Assembly: GCA_013288945.1 (NCBI GenBank)
Contig: JABDAZ010000007.1
Location: 1-64,000 of the forward strand
Direction of reading: 5' to 3'
DNA: 64,000 nucleotides
Source of the DNA: Bacteroidota bacterium
GTDB lineage: Bacteria; Bacteroidota; Bacteroidia; Chitinophagales; Chitinophagaceae
Translations under genes and position numbers: made by a program
Notes under the pieces: generated by a model
Told to the model about the DNA's origin: nothing
The model's database searches: none
The model's input: the letters and a program-made list of their open reading frames with translations, nothing else
Part shown: positions 16,983 through 26,208 of the stretch, one piece after another
Position numbering within the stretch: position 1 is the stretch's first letter
Layout: every line of letters begins with the position of its first letter

Positions 16983-17570
16983 ATGAAAAAATTTAAAATC
17001 ATTTCCCTTTTATTTTTTGTATGTATTACTTCGCTTTCTGTTAATGCACAGCGCATTAAATTACTTGATGGCAAACTCGATTTTCTGAAAGGAGAAAAAG
17101 TTATTAATGTAGAATTTACTTACGACAATATGGGCGTTGGTAAATTTCCAAAAGAAGATGATTATGTGGCGAGCAAAAAAGATGAATACAATAAAAAAGA
17201 ATCTGGCCGCGGCGACAACTGGTCGAAAGCCTGGGTAGCCGACAGGCAAAACCGTTTCGAACCAAAGTTTGAAGAGTTATTTGAGAAACACAGCGAAATG
17301 ACGATTAAGAAAGACGCAAAATACACGCTGATATTTCATACCACTTTTACTGAACCAGGTTTTAATGTGGGTGTATGGAAAAAAAATGCGGAGATAACTG
17401 CAGAAGTTTTAATTGTTGAAACTGCCAATAAAGGAAATGTTCTTGCAAAAATATCTGTTCAAAATGCGCCCGGCAGATCTTTCTGGGGAAATGATTATGA
17501 TACCGGCGAAAGGCTTGCCGAAGCTTATGCAACAGCAGGCAAAGGTTTGGGAAAATTTATTAAAAGATAG
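16983..17570 (+). CDS. Secreted hypothetical protein, 195 residues
   Basis: A signal peptide (MKKFKIISLLFFVCITSLSV, then NAQ) precedes a basic, Lys-rich domain with FTYDNMGVGKFPKEDDYVAS and ending GERLAEAYATAGKGLGKFI. The Ala-Gln cleavage site fits Bacteroidota signal peptides; without a cysteine there it is periplasmic or exported, not lipidated. I do not recognise the family. It is monocistronic and followed by a hairpin terminator. Confidence 0.6.
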   Translation: MKKFKIISLLFFVCITSLSVNAQRIKLLDGKLDFLKGEKVINVEFTYDNMGVGKFPKEDDYVASKKDEYNKKESGRGDNWSKAWVADRQNRFEPKFEELFEKHSEMTIKKDAKYTLIFHTTFTEPGFNVGVWKKNAEITAEVLIVETANKGNVLAKISVQNAPGRSFWGNDYDTGERLAEAYATAGKGLGKFIKR

Positions 17571-17655
17571 TCAACTTATTTTTATTAATGAATCAGAAAA
17601 GCTGCTTAATCAGGCAGTCTTTTTTTATTTATAATCTTGTTTATTAATAATAAAA

Positions 17656-17682
17656 AATCCGCCCATAGAAATGAGGCGGATT
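17656..17682. terminator. Bidirectional intrinsic terminator
   Basis: AATCCGCC (17656-17663) pairs with GGCGGATT (17675-17682) around a short loop, flanked by A6 on the left and a T-rich run (GTGTTTTT) on the right. It lies between two convergent genes and could end both transcripts. The loop CATAGAAATGA resembles that of the hairpin at 62517. Confidence 0.75.
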
Positions 17683-17725
17683 GTGTTTTTATGTAAAAAC
17701 CGTCCTAAGAATTCTCTTTAATAAA

Positions 17726-20700
17726 TTAACTGCAACCCATGCTGTTGCCACAGTTCAGGCATTTATAGCAAGTGCCGCTGCGAATGGTTATATGGCCACA
17801 AGTGTTGCAGGCAGGTGCATCGCTTTGCATATTTTTTGCTGCTGCATTTACGGCGCTTAACCCGTTTTCTGGCTTATATGCATTTGCCGGTTTTGTGCTT
17901 TTTGCCGGTTGCTGGCTTGTTCCGTTATTCGCAGCTTTTGCAACAATTCTTACATCACTTAATTCAGGTTTTTTTTTATCGTATTCTAAAGACGTTGGAA
18001 TATCATCCCAGTCATCAGTTCCTGCATTTAATACTTCAGGTTTATCAAGAACATGAACCAAATCAGTTCTTCCCAAATATTCATAAGCCAGTGCGCGGAA
18101 AATAAAATCAACTATAGAAGTCGTGCTTTTAATATTCGGATGGTCAACCATACCGGATGGTTCAAAGCGCGTAAAAACAAATTTTTCTACAAATTCTTCC
18201 AACGGAACGCCGTATTGCAAGCCAATAGAAATGGCAATGGCAAAACAGTTTGACATGCTGCGCATGGTTGCGCCTTCTTTTGCCATGTCAATAAAAATTT
18301 CTCCAACTGTTCCGTCACTGTATTCACCGGTTCTTAAGAAAATGGCCTGGCCATTAATCTTTGCTTTTTGTGTAAAACCGCGGCGTTTTGCAGGCAAAGT
18401 CCTTCTTTCAACAATTGTTGCAAGTGCGCGTTTTAATTTTGTATCGGGAGAAGATTGTACGCGTTTGGTAACTTCCTCCAACAATTCCTGAACAGTCAAT
18501 TTTCCGAGATCAACTATGTTTGATTCGGCAGAAACAGTTTCACTTGTTGCTTGCGCCTTGTCGCTTGTTTCGTCATCAACTTTTTTCTTCTTGTCAGATT
18601 TTGTGCTTAATGGTTGTGATAGTTTTGATCCATCACGATAAAGCGCGCAGGCTTTTAATCCAAGCTGCCAGCTAAGCAAATAAGAATCTGCAATCTCTTC
18701 AATATTTGCTTCGTTGGGAAGATTAATGGTTTTTGAAATAGCGCCGCTGATAAAAGGTTGCGCAGCTCCCATCATGCGAATGTGGCCATGCGCATGGATA
18801 AAGCGTTCGCCTTTTTTACCACATTTATTGGCGCAATCAAAAACAGCAAGGTGTTCGTTCTTTAATAACGGCGCACCTTCAATGGTCATGGTGCCGCAAA
18901 CGTAATTGTTGGCTGCTTCAATTTCTTTGTCAGTAAAACCCAACGCGTCCAGCAAACTCCATTCAAAGTTGTAATACTGTTCGGGTTTAAAACCTAAACG
19001 CTGCAAACATTCTTCACCGAGATTGTACACGTTAAAAACAAAACCAATTTCAAAAGCGGTAGCAACGGCCGTATCTAATTTTTTAAGTTCTTCTGCAATA
19101 AATCCTTTTTCACTTAGTGTTTGGTGGTTAATATTTGGTGCTCCTGCAAAAGTTCCTGAACCAACGGCATATTTAATAATCGCGTCAATTTCTTTTTCGT
19201 TATAATGTAAATTTTTTAAAGCCGCCGGCACTGATTGATTAATGATTTTAAAATAACCACCGCCACTCAGTTTTTTAAATTTTACTAGCGCAAAATCTGG
19301 CTCAACGCCGGTTGTGTCGCAATCCATTACCAAACCGATTGTTCCGGTTGGCGCGATTACTGTTGATTGTGCATTTCTGTAACCAAATTTTTCTCCCAAC
19401 TGCACAGCTTCGTCCCACGCTTTGGTAGCGGCTTTTAATAAATAATCCGGGCAATATTGTGCTTTAATACCCTGCGGTTTAATTTGCAAACCTTCATATT
19501 CATCTGCATCGTAAGCAGCAAGGCGATGGTTGCGCATCACGCGCAACATTTCATCTTTGTTTTCTTCATACCTTGGAAATGCACCAAGTACCCCGGCAAT
19601 TTCTGCAGAAGTTTTGTAAGAAATGCCGGTCATAATCGCGGTTATCGCTCCTGCAATTCCTCTGGCTTCTTCACTATCGTATGGAATACCCATCACCATC
19701 AACATAGAACCAAGGTTTGCATAACCCAAACCAAGTGTTCTGTAGTCGTAAGATAATTGTGCAACTTCTTTTGAAGGAAATTGCGCCATTAATACAGAAA
19801 TTTCAAGTACAGCAGTCCACAAACGGCATGTGTACGAAAAGCCTTCTACATCAATGGTGTTGGTGTCTTCATCATAAAACCGGCGAAGGTTAACAGAGGC
19901 GAGGTTACAGGCCGTATTGTCTAAAAACATATATTCGCTGCAAGGGTTGGAAGCCCGGATGCGGCCACCAGCGGGGCATGTGTGCCACTCATTAATGGTG
20001 GTGTCGTATTGGGTACCCGGGTCAGCGCAACGCCATGCTGCGTAAGCAATCTGGTTCCACACTTCCTTTGCAGGAATGCGCTTCATCACCTTGCCATCGC
20101 TTCTCGCTTTAAGTTCCCAGTCTTCATTATTTGCTAGCTTCTCAAAAAATTCATTGGAAATACGAACAGAGTTATTTGAATTTTGCCCTGAAACAGTTTT
20201 GTATGCTTCGCCTTCATAATCGCTCGGATAACCGGCGGCTATTAATGCGCCTACTTTTTTCTCTTCCTCAACTTTCCAGTTTATAAAGTTTACTATTTCA
20301 GGATGATCTAAATCCAGGCAAACCATTTTCGCTGCGCGACGAGTTGTGCCGCCAGATTTTATTGCGCCTGCTGCGCGATCGCCAATTTTTAAAAAACTCA
20401 TTAACCCGCTGGAAGTTCCACCGCCACTTAGTTTTTCATTTTCGCCACGGATGTTTGAAAAATTTGTTCCAACACCAGAGCCATATTTAAAAATGCGCGC
20501 TTCGCGAACCCATAAATCCATAATACCGCCTTCATTTACCAAATCATCATCCACGCTTAATATAAAACAAGCATGCGGTTGCGGGCGCTCGTATGCAGAA
20601 GTAGATTTTTTTAATTGATTGTCATTCTGGTCCACATAATAATGGCCTTGTGGCTTTCCGGTGATGCCATAACTTTCATATAAACCGGTATTAAACCATT

Positions 20701-21109
20701 GCGGGGAATTAGGAACACAAGCCTGGTTCAAAATACAATACACCAATTCTTCATAAAAAACCTGTGCATCATTTTCGCTTGCAAAATATCCATAACGTTC
20801 GCCCCAAACTTTCCAACAATTGGCCATGCGGTGCGCAACCTGTTTTACTGAACCTTCACGTCCCAACGATCCATCAGCTTGCGGAACACCTGCTTTACGA
20901 AAATATTTTTGTGCAAGAATATCAGTCGCAATCTGGCTCCATTGTTTCGGAACCTCAACATTGTTCATTTCAAAAACAACTTCGCCACTTGGGTTACGAA
21001 TAACAGAAGTACGATAATCATATTCAAACTGGTCGAACACATTTACCGCGTCATTAGTAAAGCGACGGGTAAACTGCAAACCTTTTACAGATTGCTTTTT
21101 ATTTGACAT
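17726..21109 (-). CDS. nrdJ: Adenosylcobalamin-dependent (class II) ribonucleotide reductase
   Basis: A 1127-residue enzyme that reduces ribonucleotides to deoxyribonucleotides using adenosylcobalamin. Visible family text includes NPCSEYMFLDNTACNLASVN in the active-site barrel, PTGTIGLVMDCDTTGVEPDF, a TSCPD-type domain after about residue 880 (AIFLRTGEYSDGTVGEIFID), and a C-terminal zinc ribbon with four Cys-rich turns (CNTCGH, CYKCLNCG) ending GCS. The length is normal for the long NrdJ form. The region upstream lacks a recognisable NrdR box or cobalamin riboswitch. Confidence 0.95.
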   Translation of the reverse strand: MSNKKQSVKGLQFTRRFTNDAVNVFDQFEYDYRTSVIRNPSGEVVFEMNNVEVPKQWSQIATDILAQKYFRKAGVPQADGSLGREGSVKQVAHRMANCWKVWGERYGYFASENDAQVFYEELVYCILNQACVPNSPQWFNTGLYESYGITGKPQGHYYVDQNDNQLKKSTSAYERPQPHACFILSVDDDLVNEGGIMDLWVREARIFKYGSGVGTNFSNIRGENEKLSGGGTSSGLMSFLKIGDRAAGAIKSGGTTRRAAKMVCLDLDHPEIVNFINWKVEEEKKVGALIAAGYPSDYEGEAYKTVSGQNSNNSVRISNEFFEKLANNEDWELKARSDGKVMKRIPAKEVWNQIAYAAWRCADPGTQYDTTINEWHTCPAGGRIRASNPCSEYMFLDNTACNLASVNLRRFYDEDTNTIDVEGFSYTCRLWTAVLEISVLMAQFPSKEVAQLSYDYRTLGLGYANLGSMLMVMGIPYDSEEARGIAGAITAIMTGISYKTSAEIAGVLGAFPRYEENKDEMLRVMRNHRLAAYDADEYEGLQIKPQGIKAQYCPDYLLKAATKAWDEAVQLGEKFGYRNAQSTVIAPTGTIGLVMDCDTTGVEPDFALVKFKKLSGGGYFKIINQSVPAALKNLHYNEKEIDAIIKYAVGSGTFAGAPNINHQTLSEKGFIAEELKKLDTAVATAFEIGFVFNVYNLGEECLQRLGFKPEQYYNFEWSLLDALGFTDKEIEAANNYVCGTMTIEGAPLLKNEHLAVFDCANKCGKKGERFIHAHGHIRMMGAAQPFISGAISKTINLPNEANIEEIADSYLLSWQLGLKACALYRDGSKLSQPLSTKSDKKKKVDDETSDKAQATSETVSAESNIVDLGKLTVQELLEEVTKRVQSSPDTKLKRALATIVERRTLPAKRRGFTQKAKINGQAIFLRTGEYSDGTVGEIFIDMAKEGATMRSMSNCFAIAISIGLQYGVPLEEFVEKFVFTRFEPSGMVDHPNIKSTTSIVDFIFRALAYEYLGRTDLVHVLDKPEVLNAGTDDWDDIPTSLEYDKKKPELSDVRIVAKAANNGTSQQPAKSTKPANAYKPENGLSAVNAAAKNMQSDAPACNTCGHITIRSGTCYKCLNCGNSMGCS

Positions 21110-21540
21110 GGGTTAGTAACGAGTTATTGTTAAGAAAATTAGTATCTAAGGGGTAAACGAAAGTATTTTTTGATTTCGATATTCCCGCTTCTTAAATATC
21201 CCCACGTGTGGAAAAAAACGGTTGATAATTTTTGTATTACAGACCTGTATTGCGTTTGTAGATTTATCAACATACAATACATTTTTTCGGAGAAATTTTT
21301 TTTGGTTTTACGATAAAAAAAAATTACCTGTTAGTAATAAAATCATCTTTCGATTCATTAATAAAAAAATAAAAAATGGCGCGTTTTAATATAGTTTTAC
21401 AATAAGAGTTATTAATAAAACAATCCGTCCACAAAAAAGTTTCGTAATAATACTAAAGGCAAATTGTAAAAAACTTTGCCGCAGAAAACCATAAAGCGGA
21501 AAAGTTTTTGCATTTTTGCAATACGCCAACGGAAAAGCTA
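21110..21540. other. Divergent intergenic region between nrdJ and pcrB
   Basis: 431 bases without an ORF. It must hold the promoters of both divergent genes. TGTGGAAAA at 21207-21215 (reverse complement TTTTCCACA) is one mismatch from a DnaA box, next to GGTTGATAAT; DnaA boxes are known upstream of ribonucleotide reductase genes in other bacteria, but a single near-match is weak. The rest is A/T-rich with several ATTAAT sites. Confidence 0.4.
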
Positions 21541-22296
21541 ATGAAGAAAAACATTTACGAATCTTTAGTGGCAAAAAAAACTGCAGGGCAAAAATCATTT
21601 GCAGTATTAATCGATCCCGATAAAGTAAATGCAGCGAAAATTGAAGAGCTTACCAGCCTTGCCATTAATACCAATGTAGATTATTTATTAATCGGTGGCA
21701 GTTTGGTTATCTCCAATCATCTTGATGATGTTGTTCAGCTCGTTAAAAAAAATTGCAACATTCCCGTAATATTATTTCCCGGCACGCCATCGCAGGTTTC
21801 AAAACATGCAGACGGATTATTATATCTTTCATTAATCTCCGGAAGAAATCCAGAATTATTAATCGGCCAGCATGTAATCTCAGCGCCGTTTGTAAAGCAA
21901 AGCGGTTTAGAAATTATGTCGACCGGTTACATGGTTATAGATGGCGGCGCACCAACAACCGTTTCATATATCAGTAATGCAACGCCCATTCCTGCAGATA
22001 AAAATGAAATTGCAATGTGCACCGCAATGGCTGCAGAAATGCTTGGCATGAAATTAATTTATATGGATGCCGGCAGCGGCGCCAAACGTGCCATTACAGA
22101 AGATATGATTTCAATGGTTTCGAAATGTATTGAAATTCCATTGGTAATTGGCGGCGGCATTAAAGATCCTGAAAAAGCATATCTCAATTGCAAAGCTGGC
22201 GCAGATTTAATTGTAGTAGGCAACGCTATCGAAAAAGATCCTTCATTAATAAAGGAGATGAGCGCGGCGGTGCATGCTGTTCATGCAAAAGTTTGA
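21541..22296 (+). CDS. pcrB: Geranylgeranylglyceryl/heptaprenylglyceryl phosphate synthase (PcrB family)
   Basis: A 251-residue TIM-barrel prenyltransferase. AVLIDPDKVN near the start binds the phosphate-bearing glycerol phosphate, and YMDAGSGAKRAI, LVIGGGIKDPEKA and ADLIVVGNAIEKD are the classic phosphate-binding segments of the PcrB/GGGPS family. It links a polyprenyl diphosphate to sn-glycerol 1-phosphate. Bacteroidota carry the larger type seen here. I use ATG 21541, not the ATG at 21508. The left arm of a hairpin repeat starts at its stop codon. Confidence 0.93.
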   Translation: MKKNIYESLVAKKTAGQKSFAVLIDPDKVNAAKIEELTSLAINTNVDYLLIGGSLVISNHLDDVVQLVKKNCNIPVILFPGTPSQVSKHADGLLYLSLISGRNPELLIGQHVISAPFVKQSGLEIMSTGYMVIDGGAPTTVSYISNATPIPADKNEIAMCTAMAAEMLGMKLIYMDAGSGAKRAITEDMISMVSKCIEIPLVIGGGIKDPEKAYLNCKAGADLIVVGNAIEKDPSLIKEMSAAVHAVHAKV

Positions 22297-22297
22297 T

Positions 22298-22410
22298 GCG
22301 ATAATCGTTGGTACTTGGCCGTTGATGATTTATGTTTTTTATATCCATTAATAAATTATTACATAGCATTTTTTTTATTTCGCCCATCAATCATCGAACA
22401 ACGATCATCG
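22298..22410. repeat. Imperfect hairpin repeat after pcrB
   Basis: Left arm 22298-22327 (GCGATAATCGTTGG and later GGCCGTTGATG) and right arm 22385-22410 (CATCAATCATCG, AACGATCATCG) are imperfect reverse complements around a 57-base A/T-rich loop with one ATTAATAA. The words belong to the GGCCGATGATCGTTGG family also found at 43837, 43919 and 46296. Confidence 0.55.
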
Positions 22411-22563
22411 TTTAATATCTTACAATATTACACTTCCACTAAAGCTTAACATGAATTTTACATTAACTCCAAAGGTTTTCTATAAAAAAGTTCCATTCAT
22501 TTAAAAAATTGTTTTTCTTTGCATCGTTAAAACATTTCCAGTCAATTTTATTTATATACTGAA

Positions 22564-22695
22564 ATGAAAAAAAACTCACCCATATCACACTTATCTCAAG
22601 TGATATTGCACGCCTTCAACAAGCGTGGGTTTTTTGCTATGCCGGTGTGCATGGTTTTTTCTGTTCGCCCTATCCCCTTTTGGGTGCGACGTTGA
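22564..22695 (+). promoter_or_regulatory. Putative leader with attenuator hairpins for the arginine cluster
   Basis: A short ORF (ATG 22564, TGA 22693) encodes a 43-residue peptide beginning MKKNSPISHLSQVILHAFNK. Inside it are hairpin 1, ATATCAC 22582-22588 with GTGATAT 22600-22606, and hairpin 2, CACGC 22609-22613 with GCGTG 22623-22627, followed by GGTTTTTT, an intrinsic-terminator shape. A further perfect pair TTCCTGC/GCAGGAA follows at about 22741-22757. The position ahead of the arginine genes suggests attenuation. The peptide has one Arg before the T run, so the control codon is not obvious. Confidence 0.45.
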
Positions 22696-22810
22696 TACCA
22701 TTAATCTCCCGTGATCGTTGTTATTATCGCAACGCTATCATTCCTGCATGGCAGGAAATTTTACATCAATGATATTTCATTGACAATCGTACATCATTCA
22801 AGAAAAAATA

Positions 22811-23512
22811 ATGGAACAGGAATTTAAGATATTAATCGCCAACCAATCTTACCAGGATTTTGCACAAATTATTTGCGATGAAATGGAATCGTCTGCAAAG
22901 GCACGCGGAACGGGCATTGCAAAGCGAAGCCCTGATTATATTAAAGAAAAAATGCGCGAAGGAAAAGCTGTAATTGCTTTTACAAAAGATAATATATGGG
23001 CAGGCTTTTGTTATATCGAAACATGGAGCCACGGGGAATATGTTGCCAATTCAGGATTAATTGTTGCGCCTGCATTTCGCAAAGGTGGTTTGGCAAAACA
23101 AATTAAAAAGAAAATTTTTGAACTGAGCAGAACGCAATATCCGGAATCAAAAATATTTGGATTAACAACAGGTTTGGCGGTGATGAAAATAAATTCCGAA
23201 CTCGGATATGAACCAGTTACTTATTCTGAACTAACGCAAGACGAAGCATTTTGGGCAGGTTGTAAAAGCTGTGTGAACTATGAAATATTAATGAGCAAAG
23301 AAAGAAAAAATTGCATGTGCACCGCGATGTTGTATGATCCAAAAGATCATTATGAACCCGAAGAAACAAAACAGGATTTTCACCAGCACAGCAAATTGTA
23401 TGAGCGTTTTATGAAAATAAAACAATGGAAATTGCTCAAGCCTTTTTTGAAAAAAGAAACAACTGGAAGCAGCCGATCAAAATCATTATTGCATTATTTT
23501 TTTTCCATCTGA
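22811..23512 (+). CDS. GNAT N-acyltransferase heading the arginine cluster
   Basis: A 233-residue GNAT protein. The acyl-CoA-binding region reads GLIVAPAFRKGGLAKQIKKK (about residues 76-95). The C-terminal part carries four cysteines (GCKSC and NCMC) unusual for the fold. It is the first gene of an arginine cluster that lacks argA and argJ, so it is the best candidate for the enzyme that acylates glutamate in the first step, making N-acetyl- or N-succinylglutamate. That is inferred from position. It lies 126 bases ahead of argG. Confidence 0.7.
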   Translation: MEQEFKILIANQSYQDFAQIICDEMESSAKARGTGIAKRSPDYIKEKMREGKAVIAFTKDNIWAGFCYIETWSHGEYVANSGLIVAPAFRKGGLAKQIKKKIFELSRTQYPESKIFGLTTGLAVMKINSELGYEPVTYSELTQDEAFWAGCKSCVNYEILMSKERKNCMCTAMLYDPKDHYEPEETKQDFHQHSKLYERFMKIKQWKLLKPFLKKETTGSSRSKSLLHYFFSI

Positions 23513-23596
23513 ATTATGTTTTATAGGATTAATTTGATTGATAGATTTTGATTAATAAAATTTTCTTTGCAAATATTAATAACAGAAATCATACTT

Positions 23597-23618
23597 CGTA
23601 CATCTAATATCAAACATT
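23597..23618. repeat. CGTACATC-type dispersed word
   Basis: CGTACATCTAATATCAAACA and the next bases match, in reverse complement, the stretch 63573-63602 (GATGTTTGATTTATGATGTC, then GGATGTACG) with small indels. Both copies lie just upstream of genes (argG here, phoU there). Confidence 0.45.
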
Positions 23619-23638
23619 AAATTTTCAAACTTTCTTCA

Positions 23639-24835
23639 ATGAATAATAAAGTTGTACTCGCATACAGTGGCGGATTGGACACAACCTATTGTGCCATCTA
23701 TTTAAATAAAATAAAAAATTTAGAAGTCCACGCACTAACCGTAAACACTGGAGGTTTCAGCGATGAAGAAATTAAACAGATTGAAACGCGCGCAAAAAAA
23801 TTAGGCGCTGCTTCTTTCAAATGTGTTGATGTTACTAAAGAGTATTATGAAAATTGCATCAAGTATTTAATATTCGGAAACGTTTTAAAAAATGCAACTT
23901 ATCCATTAAGCGTAAGTGCAGAAAGAATGGTGCAAGCCATTGAAGTGGCAAAACATGTGCAGCAAATTGATGCTGCGTATGTGGCGCATGGCAGCACCGG
24001 CGCGGGAAATGATCAGGTTCGTTTTGATATGGTTTTTCAAAGTATGTTACCCGGTGTTGAAATACTTACACCAATAAGAGATTTAAAATTAAGCCGCGAA
24101 GAAGAAATAGATTTTTTGAAAGAGCATGGCGTTGAAATGAATTTTGCCAAAGCGCAATACAGTATTAATAAAGGTTTATGGGGAACATCAGTTGGCGGAA
24201 AAGAAACACTCACATCAAAAGATTATTTGCCCGAAGATGCATGGCCAACAAAAGTTACGGAAACAGAAATAAAAAAAATACAACTGGAATTTGAGAAAGG
24301 AGAACTAACTGCCGTTGATGATAAAAAATTTATTAATAAAGTTGAAGCCATTCAATATTTACAATCTATTGCGCAGCCTTTTGGCATTGGAAGAGACATT
24401 CATATTGGCGATACAATTATCGGTATAAAGGGCCGCGTTGGTTTTGAAGCTGCTGCTCCTATTATTATTATTAAAGCACATCATTTGCTGGAAAAACATA
24501 CACTCACAAAATGGCAATTGTATTGGAAAGATCAATTAAGCGCCTGGTATGGAAACTGGTTGCATGAAGGGCAAATGCTCGATCCAACAATGCGCAACAT
24601 AGAAAAATTTTTAGAAGATACACAAACAACCGTTTCAGGAAAAGTGTTTGTAACGCTGCAGCCATACAGGTTTACAGTCACTGGCATTGAAAGTGCGCAT
24701 GATTTAATGAGCAGCAAATTTGGATCATACGGAGAAATGAATAAAGGCTGGAGCGGTGATGATGTAAAAGGTTTTGCAAAAATTTTCGGCAATCAAACTT
24801 CCATTTTTCATAAAGTAAATGAAGATTTAAAATGA
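23639..24835 (+). CDS. argG: Argininosuccinate synthase
   Basis: A 398-residue enzyme with the N-type ATP loop AYSGGLDTTY (residues 8-17) and the family segment HGSTGAGNDQVRFD in the citrulline/aspartate site. It joins citrulline and aspartate using ATP, the seventh step of arginine synthesis. It is complete and begins the block argG, cupin, argC, argD. Its last four bases overlap the start of the cupin gene (ATGA), so the two are translationally coupled. Confidence 0.95.
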   Translation: MNNKVVLAYSGGLDTTYCAIYLNKIKNLEVHALTVNTGGFSDEEIKQIETRAKKLGAASFKCVDVTKEYYENCIKYLIFGNVLKNATYPLSVSAERMVQAIEVAKHVQQIDAAYVAHGSTGAGNDQVRFDMVFQSMLPGVEILTPIRDLKLSREEEIDFLKEHGVEMNFAKAQYSINKGLWGTSVGGKETLTSKDYLPEDAWPTKVTETEIKKIQLEFEKGELTAVDDKKFINKVEAIQYLQSIAQPFGIGRDIHIGDTIIGIKGRVGFEAAAPIIIIKAHHLLEKHTLTKWQLYWKDQLSAWYGNWLHEGQMLDPTMRNIEKFLEDTQTTVSGKVFVTLQPYRFTVTGIESAHDLMSSKFGSYGEMNKGWSGDDVKGFAKIFGNQTSIFHKVNEDLK

Positions 24836-25179
24836 AAATTCTTTCAAAAGAAAATTCATTAATGCATTACAAATGGGGAGAAAATTGTGATGGCTGGAAT
24901 TTTGTTGATGAAAATTCTTTATCAATAAAACTGGAAAAAATGTTGCCGCAAACAAGTGAACAAAAACATTATCATGAACATGCGCAACAATTTTTTTTCA
25001 TCACAAAAGGAATTGCAAATTTTGAAATTGATGATGAAAATTTTATTGTAAAACAAAATGAAGGCATTCACATTTTGCCAAAGCAAAAACATAAAATAAG
25101 TAACACAGCAAATGAAGATTTGGAATTTATTTTATCATCACAACCTTCTACTGTTAATGACAGGATTAATTGTGATTAA
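24832..25179 (+). CDS. Cupin-domain protein
   Basis: A 115-residue single-domain cupin. Metal-binding motif 1 is EQKHYHEHAQQFFFITKGIA (H43, H45 and nearby residues) and motif 2 is EGIHILPKQKHKI. Small cupins act as isomerases, dioxygenases or ligand sensors; none can be chosen here. It overlaps argG by four bases and sits nine bases before argC, so it belongs to the operon. Confidence 0.7.
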   Translation: MKILSKENSLMHYKWGENCDGWNFVDENSLSIKLEKMLPQTSEQKHYHEHAQQFFFITKGIANFEIDDENFIVKQNEGIHILPKQKHKISNTANEDLEFILSSQPSTVNDRINCD

Positions 25180-25188
25180 TACATTGAC

Positions 25189-26181
25189 ATGAAAAAAATA
25201 AAAGCAGGAATTGTTGGTGGCGCAGGTTACACGGGCGGAGAATTGATCAGGATTTTGATTAATCATCCGCAAGTTGAAATTGATTTTGTGCATAGCAAAA
25301 GCAATGCAAATAAATTTTTGCATGAAGTACATGAAGATTTATTAGGAGAAACAACGCAGCAATTTTCTGATTCAATCAATAATAATATTGATGTTTTGTT
25401 TTTATGTTTTGGCCATGGCGAAGCAAAAAAATTTTTAGAACAAAACACTGATAGTTTTAAAAATATTAAAATAATAGATCTTTCGCAGGATTACAGATTG
25501 CTTGAAAGCGGCCACCCGCCTGCGTTTAATAACCTTCCATTTATTTATGGCTTGCCGGAATTAAATAAAGAACAAATTAAATACGCACAAAATATTGCAA
25601 ATCCCGGTTGTTTTGCAACAGCCATTCAATTGGGATTATTGCCATTGGCAAAAGCAGGTTTGTTAAATAAAGTTTATACAACAGGTATTACGGGATCAAC
25701 TGGTGCGGGACAAAGTTTATCAGCAACATCACATTTTTCATGGCGCGCAAATAATATACAGGCTTATAAAACATTAACGCATCAGCATATAAAAGAGATT
25801 TCGCAATCATTAAATCAGTTACAAAAAAATACAAAAGCCGAAGTAAATTTTGTTCCTTGGCGCGGTGATTTTACAAGAGGGATTTTTATAAGCTCGCAAT
25901 TGAATTGTGATTTGAGTGAAGAAGAACTGAATAAACTATATAATGAATTTTACAAAGATCATCCTTTCACATTCTTGAGCAAAAAACCAATTTCATTAAA
26001 GCAGGTTGTAAATAATAATAAAGCCGTTATTCAATTAGAAAAAGTTGGCAATCATTTAGTAATCCATTCTGCAATCGATAACCTGCTGAAAGGCGCGTCT
26101 GGACAGGCTGTGCAGAATATGAATTTAATGTTTGGATTTGAAGAAACGATCGGCTTAAGGTTTAAGTCTGCTGCTTTTTAA
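25189..26181 (+). CDS. argC: N-acetyl-gamma-glutamyl-phosphate reductase
   Basis: A 330-residue dehydrogenase with an N-terminal NADP-binding loop GIVGGAGYTGGELIRIL (residues 8-24) and the catalytic cysteine C141 in NPGCFATAIQLG. It reduces acylglutamyl phosphate to the semialdehyde, the third step of the pathway. It is full length. If the pathway here runs on succinylated intermediates, the enzyme would use N-succinylglutamyl phosphate. Confidence 0.94.
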   Translation: MKKIKAGIVGGAGYTGGELIRILINHPQVEIDFVHSKSNANKFLHEVHEDLLGETTQQFSDSINNNIDVLFLCFGHGEAKKFLEQNTDSFKNIKIIDLSQDYRLLESGHPPAFNNLPFIYGLPELNKEQIKYAQNIANPGCFATAIQLGLLPLAKAGLLNKVYTTGITGSTGAGQSLSATSHFSWRANNIQAYKTLTHQHIKEISQSLNQLQKNTKAEVNFVPWRGDFTRGIFISSQLNCDLSEEELNKLYNEFYKDHPFTFLSKKPISLKQVVNNNKAVIQLEKVGNHLVIHSAIDNLLKGASGQAVQNMNLMFGFEETIGLRFKSAAF

Positions 26182-26208
26182 TTTTAAAATTTATTAATAA
26201 AAATAGAA

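Noticed and set aside
21110-21540. Replication origin or regulatory DnaA-box cluster
   Set aside because: Only one near-match to a DnaA box (21207-21215); there is no box array, no dnaA/dnaN neighbour and no strand switch.
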